From NCBI GenBank assembly GCA_023428785.1, contig JAEYWU010000059.1, positions 1 through 33,940 on the forward strand: a stretch of 33,940 bases of DNA. The letters run 5' to 3'. Both the position numbers and the translations under genes were made by a program. The notes beneath the pieces were generated by a model. That model saw nothing but the letters and a program-made list of their open reading frames with translations, was not told where the DNA came from and made no database searches. The stretch is from Pseudomonadota bacterium (GTDB lineage: Bacteria; Pseudomonadota; Alphaproteobacteria; Caulobacterales; Caulobacteraceae). Below, piece after piece: positions 16,725 to 23,271 of this stretch. The number at the start of each line of letters is the position of its first letter. The first letter of the stretch is position 1.

Positions 16725-17141
16725 ATGTTCAAGCCCATTCTTATGGCCGCCGCCGCGCTGACGATGACGGCCGCGCCGATGGCCGCCTCGGCCCAGTCCT
16801 GGCACGACCGCGACCGTGACCGTTATGAGCGCGATCGCTATGACCGGGACCGCTGGGACCGCGATGACCGCCGGGGCCGCGACCGCTATGACCGGGACCG
16901 CCGCGATCGTGATCGTTACGGCCGCAGGGGCCCGCCGTATGGCCAGGCCTATGGCTATCATCGGCGCTGGCAACGCGGCGCGGTGATCCCGCGTGACTAC
17001 CGGAGCCGCTGGTATGTCTCGGACTACCGCCGCTATGGCTACGCCCCGCCGCCGCGCGGATATGGCTACTACCGCACCGATACGGGCGAGGTGGTCATGG
17101 CCCTGATCGCCACCGGCGTGATCCTGTCGCTGCTCGACTAG
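16725..17141 (+). CDS. RcnB-like secreted protein with an Arg/Asp repeat region
   Basis: 138 residues. The signal peptide ends near ASA-Q24. Residues 27-68 are an almost pure Asp/Arg/Tyr repeat of units such as DRDRYERDRYD. The C-terminal part (about 78-136), with WYVSDYRRYGYAPPPRGYGY and a hydrophobic ATGVILSLLD end, matches the RcnB (periplasmic nickel/cobalt homeostasis) domain. In the alphaproteobacteria this domain is common in small envelope proteins whose metal role is not shown. The ATG at 16725 has AGGAGAGG 5 nt upstream; an in-frame ATG at 16710 is poorer. A TTCA-N7-TTCA repeat precedes it and a strong terminator follows. Confidence 0.8.
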   Translation: MFKPILMAAAALTMTAAPMAASAQSWHDRDRDRYERDRYDRDRWDRDDRRGRDRYDRDRRDRDRYGRRGPPYGQAYGYHRRWQRGAVIPRDYRSRWYVSDYRRYGYAPPPRGYGYYRTDTGEVVMALIATGVILSLLD

Positions 17142-17165
17142 ACCTTCCCAAGGGGCGTCGAGAAG

Positions 17166-17196
17166 GCCCGCCCGGAGCGATCCGGGTGGGCTTTTT
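17166..17196 (+). terminator. Intrinsic terminator after the RcnB-like gene
   Basis: An 11-bp stem, GCCCGCCCGGA / TCCGGGTGGGC (one G-U), with GCGA tetraloop and TTTTT, starting 25 nt after the stop. It is nearly identical to the terminator at 17680-17710. Confidence 0.9.
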
Positions 17197-17227
17197 CGTG
17201 CCCTGACGACACCGAAATCAGCGTTCG

Positions 17228-17242
17228 TTCAGCTTGGGTTCA
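17228..17242 (+). promoter_or_regulatory. Direct repeat TTCA-N7-TTCA upstream of the second secreted gene
   Basis: TTCAGCTTGGGTTCA, 76 bp before the ATG at 17318, with the same spacing and TTCATC continuation as the repeat at 16627-16641. A further GTTC lies immediately upstream (17223-17226). Confidence 0.5.
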
Positions 17243-17317
17243 TCGGGCGGGGCGAAATCTGCAGTTGCAAGGGCCGCAAATTAGCCATCTGGTGATCTGG
17301 CCCGGAGGGAGAGGCTG

Positions 17318-17671
17318 ATGAACAAGATCATGATCTGCGGAGCGCTGATGACGGCGGCCCTGATGGCCGTCCCGGCCGCAGCCCAGGCTCAGGCTCGGGC
17401 CGATGACGAGGCCGCGGCGACGCGCGCCGAGGTGCGCGTCTGGCAAATCTGGGCCCGTGACCGGGAGCGCGCACACCGCAGCTGGGACCGCGAACAGCAG
17501 CGCGACTTCCGCGACTGGCAGGAGAGCCAGCGCCTGCAATTCCGCGCCTTCCACGAGCAGGAGCGGACCGGCGCCCGGCTGGACCGTCACCTGGACGGCT
17601 ACTTCATCGACGATCCGAACCGATACAATGCGGCCCCGCCGCCGCGCAGCCGCTACGAGCGGCAGCGCTAG
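17318..17671 (+). CDS. Small secreted charged protein
   Basis: 117 residues. A signal peptide (cleavage near AQA, about residue 24-26) precedes a highly charged, helical segment rich in Arg, Asp, Glu, Gln and Trp, including RDRERAHRSWDREQQRDFRD. The C-terminus is Arg/Tyr/Pro-rich. It lacks the RcnB C-terminal domain of its neighbour but shares the secreted Arg/Asp-rich style, a matching upstream direct repeat and a near-identical terminator. A GGAGGGAGAGG ribosome-binding site precedes the ATG. Function unknown; an envelope-stress or cation-related role is only an inference from its partner. Confidence 0.75.
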   Translation: MNKIMICGALMTAALMAVPAAAQAQARADDEAAATRAEVRVWQIWARDRERAHRSWDREQQRDFRDWQESQRLQFRAFHEQERTGARLDRHLDGYFIDDPNRYNAAPPPRSRYERQR

Positions 17672-17679
17672 GCTCCAGA

Positions 17680-17710
17680 GCCCGTCCGGAGTGATCCGGG
17701 CGGGCTTTTT
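17680..17710 (+). terminator. Intrinsic terminator after the second secreted gene
   Basis: An 11-bp stem, GCCCGTCCGGA / TCCGGGCGGGC (one G-U), with GTGA tetraloop and TTTTT, 8 nt past the stop. Both hairpins are followed by TTTTTCGTG. Confidence 0.9.
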
Positions 17711-17826
17711 CGTGGGACAGATCGGCGAGCTTGGCCATAAGTGTTCGGCAAGGTGCGCGCTGGCAATCTGGATCCGTCGGGCCTTTTGACGGGGCGGACC
17801 GGCGTTTGATTTTGCCGGAGTCTCTG

Positions 17827-18252
17827 ATGATCACCCTGACGCGCATGATCTATCGCAGTCGTGCGACTTCGCCTGAGGTGATGGACCTGCTGGCCTTGTC
17901 CGAGATCCTTGGCGTATCAAGGCGAAACAATCCGCGACGCTCCCTCACGGGCATGCTTCTGGCGCGCGACGGCTGGTTCGTTCAGGCGCTCGAAGGGCAG
18001 GCCGCGCATATCGACCTGCTGATGCGCGATCTGGAGCGTGACACCCGGCATAGGGACATCGAGGTCCTGTCATCCGAGCCGGCGACGGAGCGAGTGTTTG
18101 GCGACTGGTCGATGGCGCAGGCGCGCATAACGCCGGCGGTCCGCGAACGCCTCGTCGGCGTGAGCCTCGAAGCCGTTTCAGCCGATGAAGCGCTGTCGCT
18201 GATGCAGGCCTGCGAACCGCTGGGCACCAAGGCAGTGGCCGCCGAGGCTTGA
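17827..18252 (+). CDS. BLUF-domain blue-light receptor
   Basis: 141 residues, a short BLUF protein that binds FAD noncovalently. The photocycle residues are all present: Tyr9 (MIYRSRA), Asn35 (SRRNNPR), Gln53 (FVQALEG), Trp94 and Met96 (DWSMA). Spacings match PixD-type proteins (Asn to Gln 18, Gln to Trp 41) apart from two extra residues between Tyr9 and Asn35. Residues about 100-141 form the usual C-terminal helical cap. No output domain is fused, so signalling must go through a partner or oligomer change, and no obvious partner is adjacent. I start at ATG 17827 because GGAG lies 6 nt upstream; an ATG at 17731 has no such site. Confidence 0.92.
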   Translation: MITLTRMIYRSRATSPEVMDLLALSEILGVSRRNNPRRSLTGMLLARDGWFVQALEGQAAHIDLLMRDLERDTRHRDIEVLSSEPATERVFGDWSMAQARITPAVRERLVGVSLEAVSADEALSLMQACEPLGTKAVAAEA

Positions 18253-18754
18253 TCACGTCGCCCGGGTTCTCGGCCGAGAGTAGATGGTGGACGAAAAAGG
18301 TCCCCGCGTATGCCGGGGATACGGGCGTTCGGGGCCCCTTGGGGCGAGGTGCGCGAGCCGCTGAGGCGCGGCGGGCGTGAGGCTGGAATGTCAAAGACCG
18401 CAAGGCCGGACGGGAAGTTCAGTCCATGCTCTCGACGATCATAGTCCGAGGTCAAACGACGGGGATGGAGGGGCCGATTGGGGCGGTTTGGCAGGGGCTA
18501 GAGTGATGAGATTACACGGTCGAGGTGTGGGAGGATGGGTGGCGGAATACACCTCTGATCTGTCTCCCGGAGTGGAGCGGACAACGGCGCCAAGCCCGGC
18601 TTGTCGGTCGGTAGGACCCTGAAGAGGGCGGCGTTAGCCTCCTCCCTTGTGTCGGCGTCGCGCAGGTAGGTCTTGCCGGGTGCAGGACGCTCTTGATCTG
18701 GACGGTGTGGGGCGTGGGGCATTCACCAACAGGAACCGCTGGTGCCCAGGCGGT
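18253..18754. other. Gene-poor stretch after the BLUF gene
   Basis: About 500 bp with no convincing gene. Open frames here (for example 18498-18722 minus and 18377-18622 plus) lack recognisable domains and ribosome-binding sites. It contains one short GC hairpin at 18301-18319. It may be a degraded locus or regulatory or repeat DNA. Confidence 0.5.
18301..18319. repeat. REP-like imperfect palindrome
   Basis: TCCCCG-CGTATGC-CGGGGA: a 6-bp perfect stem around a 7-nt loop, followed by a second GC palindrome near 18331. The form resembles dispersed extragenic palindromes, but I see only one copy in this window. Confidence 0.4.
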
Positions 18755-18979
18755 TCATTCTTCTTCGTCGCGTCTGGGGCGCCGCCAGTATGGTCGCCAG
18801 AAGACGAATGCGAGAATGGCCGCTAGCGAACCGAATACAGCCAGATTGATCGCCAAACTGACAGGACTGTTCGCTGCGAGCGCTGAAGTCACAATGACAC
18901 TCACGAGTAGCGCCGCTGCAGCCGCCCAACGCGATTCGACCGCTTGGCGAAAGCGTGACCGCTGGCTCACCGGCTGCAA
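18755..18979 (-). CDS. Possible small two-helix membrane protein
   Basis: 74 residues. A basic N-terminus is followed by two hydrophobic helices (about 18-35 and 40-60) and a charged end, WRPYWRRPRRDEEE, which fits a hairpin inner-membrane protein. The start is uncertain: TTG 18979 or GTG 18970, neither with a clear Shine-Dalgarno. Local base composition is less GC-rich than the flanks. Not recognised; it could be a chance frame. Confidence 0.45.
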   Translation of the reverse strand: MQPVSQRSRFRQAVESRWAAAAALLVSVIVTSALAANSPVSLAINLAVFGSLAAILAFVFWRPYWRRPRRDEEE

Positions 18980-19022
18980 TCAGTCAGATGGATAACCGCG
19001 CCTGACCAGCCGCAGTCCACGG

Positions 19023-20531
19023 CTACAGCCCCAGCTTCGCCTTCAGGATGTCGTTCACTGCCGCCGGGTTGGCCTTGCCGCCGGTGGCTTTCATGACCTG
19101 TCCGACGAACCAGCCCAGCGCCTGGGGCTTTTCCTTCACCGCTTCGGCTTTGTCCGGGTTGGCGGCGATGATCTCGTCGATGGCGGTTTCGATGGCGCCG
19201 GTGTCGGTGACCTGTTTCAGGCCGTGCTTCTCGACGACCTCGGAGGGAGATCCCTCGCCGTTCCAGACGTGGTCGAACACCTCCTTGGCGATCTTCGAGG
19301 AGATGACGTTGGTCTCGATCAGTTCGACCAGTTCGGCGACGTGGGCGGCGGGCAGGGGGTTGGCCTCGAACTCCAGCCCGGCCGCCGTGAGGCGGGCGGA
19401 GACCTCGTTGGTCACCCAGTTGGACACCAGCTTGGCGTCACGGCCCTTGGCGGCGTCCTCGAAATAGTCGGCCTTGGCCTGTTCGGAGATCAGGACGCCG
19501 GCGTCGTACTGGGACAGGCCGTATTCGCTCATGAAGCGGCGGCGCTTGTCGTCGGGTAGTTCGGGGAGCGAGGCGCGGATCTCGTCGATCCAGGCCTGTT
19601 CCAGCTCGAGCGGAAGCAGGTCCGGATCCGGGAAATACCGGTAGTCCTGGGCCTCTTCCTTGGAGCGCATGGAGCGGGTCTCGCCCTTGCCCGGGTCGAA
19701 CAGGCGGGTTTCCTGAATGACCTTGCCGCCGTCCTCGAGAATCTCGACCTGACGTCGGGCCTCGTACTGGATGGCCTGGTTGATGAAGCGGAACGAGTTG
19801 ACGTTCTTGATCTCGCAGCGCGTGCCGAGATGGCTGAAATCGCCCGAGGCCATGAAGGCGTCATAGCCGCCGGCGCGGCAGACCGAGACGTTGACGTCGG
19901 CGCGCAGGTTGCCCTTCTCCATGTCGCCGTCGCAGGCGCCCAGGTACATCAGGATCATGCGGATTTTCTTGACGTAGGCGACGGCCTCGTCGGGCGTGCG
20001 GATATGCGGCCGCGAGACGATCTCCATCAGGGCCGTACCCGCGCGGTTCAGGTCGACGTAGCTCTCGGTCGGCGACAGGTCGTGGATCAGCTTGCCGGCG
20101 TCCTGCTCCAGATGCAGGCGCTCGATACCGACCTCGAAGAAGGTGCCGTCGTCGCGCTCGACCTCGACCACGCCCTCGCCGACGATGGGGTGATAGAGCT
20201 GGCTGATCTGATAGCCGGTCGGCAGGTCGGGGTAGAAATAGTTCTTCCGGTCGAACTGGCTGAAGGTGTTGATCTTGGCGCGCAGGCCCAGGCCCGACTT
20301 CACCGCCTGTTCGACGCAGTGGCGGTTCAGGACCGGCAGCATGCCCGGGAAGCCCGCATCGACCAGCGACACCTGCTCGTTCGGCCCGGCGCCGAAGCCG
20401 ACAGCGGCTCCCGAGAACAGCTTGGCCTTGGAGGCCACCTGGGCATGGATCTCCAGACCCATGACGAGTTCCCATGGGCCTGTGCGGCCTTCGATGACGT
20501 AGCGGGGGGCGGTGGCGGTATCGGTGGTCAT
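19023..20531 (-). CDS. gatB: Aspartyl/glutamyl-tRNA amidotransferase subunit B
   Basis: 502 residues, full length. GatB is the kinase/transamidation subunit of GatCAB, which converts mischarged Glu-tRNA(Gln) and Asp-tRNA(Asn) to the amide forms using ammonia from GatA. The catalytic cradle shows MGLEIHAQV, KNYFYPDLPTGYQISQ, IERLHLEQDAGK and MEIVSRPHIRTPDEA, with YRYFPDPDLLPL in the middle. The helical and YqeY-like tail ends in NPAAVNDILKAKLGL and contacts tRNA. gatA and gatC are not in the window. Confidence 0.97.
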   Translation of the reverse strand: MTTDTATAPRYVIEGRTGPWELVMGLEIHAQVASKAKLFSGAAVGFGAGPNEQVSLVDAGFPGMLPVLNRHCVEQAVKSGLGLRAKINTFSQFDRKNYFYPDLPTGYQISQLYHPIVGEGVVEVERDDGTFFEVGIERLHLEQDAGKLIHDLSPTESYVDLNRAGTALMEIVSRPHIRTPDEAVAYVKKIRMILMYLGACDGDMEKGNLRADVNVSVCRAGGYDAFMASGDFSHLGTRCEIKNVNSFRFINQAIQYEARRQVEILEDGGKVIQETRLFDPGKGETRSMRSKEEAQDYRYFPDPDLLPLELEQAWIDEIRASLPELPDDKRRRFMSEYGLSQYDAGVLISEQAKADYFEDAAKGRDAKLVSNWVTNEVSARLTAAGLEFEANPLPAAHVAELVELIETNVISSKIAKEVFDHVWNGEGSPSEVVEKHGLKQVTDTGAIETAIDEIIAANPDKAEAVKEKPQALGWFVGQVMKATGGKANPAAVNDILKAKLGL

Positions 20532-20578
20532 GCAGGCTATCTAGGCCGACGTCCGGACTGGGGAAAGCCCTGAACGCC

Positions 20579-21250
20579 CTAGCCGCCCGTCAGCTCGGGG
20601 TTGGCGGCCTCGGCCTGGCGGAAGGGGCGCATCTGGGCGTTCAGCGCCTTCTGGAAGGCAGGGCGCGCCTCGGCGCGCTCGACATAGGCCCTGAGGCCGG
20701 GGAAGTGGGCGACGATGTCGGTGTGGCGCAGGTCGCGCAGGACGTGGGTCATCAGGATGTCGGCGGCGCTGAACCGATCGTTGGCGAACCAGTCCCGATC
20801 GCCCAGCGCGGTCTGGAGGTCGCCGAGGCGCTTGCGCAGGAAGGCTTCGACCTCGGGCCGGCGTTCCCGGGCCCAGGGCTTGTCCGCATTGAACAGGTCG
20901 ATGGTCGCCAGCTCGGCCACGTAGGGCTCGACCGAGTTCATGGCTGCGAACAGCCAGGTCATGACGTTGGCGCGGCCGGCGTCGTCGGCGGGCATCAAAT
21001 CAGCGGAGCTCTGCGCGATCCAGAGGACGATGGCGCCGCTCTCGAACATCTCGACCGTGTCGTCGCGCCAAGCCGGCACCTGTCCGAAGGGCTGTAGCGC
21101 GCGGTATTCGGTGGTCGACTGATCCTCAAAGCCGATCAGCTGTTCATCATAGGGAATACCGGCCTCTTCCATGGCCCATCGGACCCGGATGTCGCGCACC
21201 GAACCCTGAGCGAAGGGCGGGACCCATTTGAAGGCAGTCACGGTCGGCAT
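20579..21250 (-). CDS. Glutathione S-transferase family protein
   Basis: 223 residues with the two-domain GST layout. The N-terminal thioredoxin-like half (about 1-85) contains the cis-Pro and GSH-contacting segment GQVPAWRDDTVEMFESGAIVLWIA. The all-helical C-terminal half includes the N-capping motif of the type FSAADILMTHVL. The usual catalytic Ser/Tyr/Cys near the N-terminus is not clear (AFKWVPPFAQGS), so catalysis cannot be predicted. The ATG is preceded by GGGAG at 6 nt. It is divergent from a marR gene, with an 18-bp palindrome in the 50-bp gap, so it is probably the regulated target. Confidence 0.88.
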   Translation of the reverse strand: MPTVTAFKWVPPFAQGSVRDIRVRWAMEEAGIPYDEQLIGFEDQSTTEYRALQPFGQVPAWRDDTVEMFESGAIVLWIAQSSADLMPADDAGRANVMTWLFAAMNSVEPYVAELATIDLFNADKPWARERRPEVEAFLRKRLGDLQTALGDRDWFANDRFSAADILMTHVLRDLRHTDIVAHFPGLRAYVERAEARPAFQKALNAQMRPFRQAEAANPELTGG

Positions 21251-21265
21251 GGCAGGCTCCCAAGA

Positions 21266-21295
21266 TTGACATATACGTTGATATCAACGTAGAGA
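21266..21295 (+). promoter_or_regulatory. Putative marR promoter (-35 TTGACA, -10 TAGAGA)
   Basis: TTGACA at 21266-21271 and TAGAGA at 21290-21295, 18 bp apart. The predicted start would fall at or next to the marR ATG (21301), and no Shine-Dalgarno is properly placed, so a leaderless mRNA is likely. The palindrome at 21274-21291 fills the spacer. Confidence 0.45.
21274..21291. promoter_or_regulatory. 18-bp perfect palindrome, probable MarR operator
   Basis: TACGTTGATATCAACGTA is a perfect palindrome midway in the gap between the divergent GST and marR starts. MarR proteins typically bind palindromes of this size in such gaps, so repression of both genes is expected. The assignment is by position. 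Confidence 0.75.
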
Positions 21296-21300
21296 TAGGT

Positions 21301-21735
21301 ATGTCAAATTCTACCTTCGCCGCGACGCTGCACATCCGCGACCACTGCCTGTGCCTGCACGCGCAGAGGGCCGCCAGAGCCTTGGGAAGACGGTTCGATG
21401 AGGCGTTCAGGCCGTTGGGGATCACCTCCGGCCAGTTCTCGCTGATGAACGGTTTGAACCGGCCGGAACCACCTACGATCGGCGCGGTCGCGTCGCTACT
21501 GGCGATGGATCGCTCGACGGTGACCGCCAACCTGAAGCCGCTCCAGCGGGGCGGCCTGGTCGAGGTCACGGCGGACGCACAGGACCGTCGGAGCCGGCGT
21601 ATTGAGCTCACCGATGCGGGTCGGGCTCTGTTAGCTCGGGCGACACCGATCTGGATGTCGGAACACGCGGCTCTGGAAGAGACGCTGTCAGGCCAGGGCG
21701 ATCCTCTCAGGGCCGGCTTGCGAGCCCTGAGCTAG
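21301..21735 (+). CDS. MarR-family transcriptional regulator
   Basis: 144 residues, typical length. Winged-helix features are GITSGQFSLMNGL (about 40-52), the recognition-helix region IGAVASLLAMDRSTVTANLKPLQRGGLV (61-88) and a wing with DAQDRRSRRIELTDAGRALL (91-110). Cysteines 15 and 17, in the N-terminal DHCLCLH segment, could respond to electrophiles or oxidants, which would suit a GST target; this is an inference. It is divergent from the GST gene. It ends 1 bp from the convergent pth stop. Confidence 0.93.
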   Translation: MSNSTFAATLHIRDHCLCLHAQRAARALGRRFDEAFRPLGITSGQFSLMNGLNRPEPPTIGAVASLLAMDRSTVTANLKPLQRGGLVEVTADAQDRRSRRIELTDAGRALLARATPIWMSEHAALEETLSGQGDPLRAGLRALS

Positions 21736-21736
21736 C

Positions 21737-22354
21737 CTAGTCCTCGCGGGCGGCCTTGCGCGGATCGGACTTGGGCGAGGGGGCCAGGCGCATGACCTCG
21801 GCCTGATAGCGTTCGTCGTCGCCAGCCGCGGCAAAGGGCAGGGCGCGGGCGCAGGCCTCCAGCAGGGCGTCACGCCAGGGCAGTTCGACCTTGTAAAAGT
21901 CGCCCAGCACATAGGGCATCACCAGCTCGCGCTGGCCGGGGTGGCCGATCCCCAGGCGGGCGCGGCGGAAGTCGGGACCCAGATGGGCGGCCAGCGAGCG
22001 GACACCGTTGTGGCCAGCCGCGCCGCCGCCGGTCTTCATGCGGAACCGGCCTTCGGCCAGATCGAGCTCGTCATAGAAGGCGATCACGTCGGCGGGTGTG
22101 GACTTGTAGAAGCGCATGGCCTCGCCGACCGCACGGCCGCTTTCGTTCATATAGGTCTGGGGCTTCATCAGGAGCGCCTTGACCGGGCCTTGGGGCGTGG
22201 GGATGTCGCCGGCGCGGACCTTGGCCTGGAAGGCGGCCTTCTCGGGGCCGAAGCGCCATTCGTCGGCGATGGCGTCGATGGCCATGAAGCCGATGTTGTG
22301 GCGGTTGTTCTCGTACTTGGGCCCCGGATTGCCGAGGCCGGCGATGATCAGCAT
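21737..22354 (-). CDS. pth: Peptidyl-tRNA hydrolase
   Basis: 205 residues from ATG 22354, where the family N-terminus MLIIAGLGNPGPKYENNRHN begins; the upstream open frame crosses a terminator and is not coding. Pth cleaves peptidyl-tRNA released from stalled ribosomes. Asn9 and catalytic His19 are in place, with the DELDL acid and the GGGAAGHNGVRSL segment further on. The C-terminal tail beyond about residue 185 is longer and charged. rplY lies upstream on the same strand, with a terminator between them, so pth may rely on read-through or its own promoter. Confidence 0.96.
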   Translation of the reverse strand: MLIIAGLGNPGPKYENNRHNIGFMAIDAIADEWRFGPEKAAFQAKVRAGDIPTPQGPVKALLMKPQTYMNESGRAVGEAMRFYKSTPADVIAFYDELDLAEGRFRMKTGGGAAGHNGVRSLAAHLGPDFRRARLGIGHPGQRELVMPYVLGDFYKVELPWRDALLEACARALPFAAAGDDERYQAEVMRLAPSPKSDPRKAARED

Positions 22355-22376
22355 GGCGTGGCGGACCCTGACGCTC

Positions 22377-22415
22377 AAAAGGAAACGGCCCCGCCCGTGT
22401 GCCGGGCGAGGCCGT
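22377..22415 (-). terminator. Intrinsic terminator between rplY and pth
   Basis: On the minus strand, ACGGCCTCGCCCG pairs with CGGGCGGGGCCGT (13 bp, one G-U) around loop GCACA, followed by TTTCCTTTT. It begins 25 nt after the rplY stop. Confidence 0.8.
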
Positions 22416-22439
22416 GAAAATCCAGTCCTGAAAGGCGGA

Positions 22440-23135
22440 TCAGCCTTCCGAGGATTCCTCGCCGGCTTCGGCTTCCGGAGCGGCTTCGCCACCCTCGGCA
22501 GCGGCTTCAGCGGCGGCTTCAGCCTGTTCTTCGGCGATTGCTTCCTCGATCTCGTCGGCGGCCTTGGCGGCCGAGGAGGCCTTGATCGAGGCGATCACGA
22601 AGTCGCGGTCGGTGATGATCGGGTGAGCGCCCTTGGGCAGCTCGATCTCCGACATGCGGATGGTGTCGCCCAGCTTGTGCTTGGCCAGGTCGACGACCAG
22701 CTCCTCCGGGATCTGGTCGGCGCGGACCATGATCTCGACGTCGTGGCGGACGATTTCCAGCGAACCGCCCTGACGGAAGGCTTCGCAGGTGTCCTGGTTC
22801 TTGAAGTGAACCGGCACCGCGATCTTGACCGGGGCCTTCTCGTCGACGCGCATCAGGTCGAAGTGCAGGGGCGTGTCCGAAACCGGGTCGAACTGCACGT
22901 CCTTGGCGATGACCGGCTGGGTCTCGTCGCCGTACTTAAGGGTTACCAGGTGGCCCAGCAGCTTGCCGGTGTAGAGCGACTTGCGGAACGCGCGCTCGTT
23001 CACGGCGATGGCCACGGGAGCCTTGTCGCCGCCGTACAGCACGCCCGGGACCTTGCCTTCGCGGCGGGCCTGACGGGCGCCGCCCGTGCCCACGCCGTCG
23101 CGGACTTCGACGTTCAGGATGATCTCTTCGGCCAT
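22440..23135 (-). CDS. rplY: Ribosomal protein bL25 (general stress protein Ctc/TL5 type)
   Basis: 231 residues from ATG 23135, with AAAGG upstream; a longer frame to 23165 runs into a hairpin and is rejected. The N-terminal L25 domain (about 1-95), with REGKVPGVLYGGD, binds 5S rRNA. A second TL5 beta-barrel domain (about 96-185) follows, including DLAKHKLGDTIRMSEIELP. The last ~45 residues are an acidic Ala/Glu-rich disordered tail. The prs-rplY-pth order is widely conserved in bacteria, but here a lipoprotein gene lies between prs and rplY. Confidence 0.94.
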   Translation of the reverse strand: MAEEIILNVEVRDGVGTGGARQARREGKVPGVLYGGDKAPVAIAVNERAFRKSLYTGKLLGHLVTLKYGDETQPVIAKDVQFDPVSDTPLHFDLMRVDEKAPVKIAVPVHFKNQDTCEAFRQGGSLEIVRHDVEIMVRADQIPEELVVDLAKHKLGDTIRMSEIELPKGAHPIITDRDFVIASIKASSAAKAADEIEEAIAEEQAEAAAEAAAEGGEAAPEAEAGEESSEG

Positions 23136-23147
23136 GAGGCTGCCTTT

Positions 23148-23178
23148 AAAACGAAACCGCCGCACAGACGTGCGGCGG
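23148..23178 (-). terminator. Hairpin plus T-tract just upstream of rplY
   Basis: On the minus strand, CCGCCGCAC-GTCT-GTGCGGCGG (9-bp perfect stem) is followed by TTTCGTTTT, ending 13 nt before the rplY start. It may terminate the upstream lipoprotein gene or act as an attenuator in the rplY leader. Confidence 0.7.
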
Positions 23179-23271
23179 GGGTCGAGGGACCCGTGAATTC
23201 AAGAGCGCGCGTCTTTACACGCTTCGCTTAGGGGGTGCAACAGGCGAAGGCGAGCCTCCGCCCATGCTGGC

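Noticed and set aside
16800..16925. Short tandem repeats that could suggest a CRISPR or minisatellite
   Set aside because: They encode the Asp/Arg/Tyr repeat of the RcnB-like protein in frame; there are no spacers and no cas genes.
18498..18722. A 74-codon minus-strand frame in the gene-poor stretch
   Set aside because: No ribosome-binding site, domain or signal peptide, and the composition is atypical for a protein.
22355..22492. N-terminal extension of pth in the open frame
   Set aside because: It runs through the rplY terminator, and the Pth family begins at MLIIAGLGNPG.
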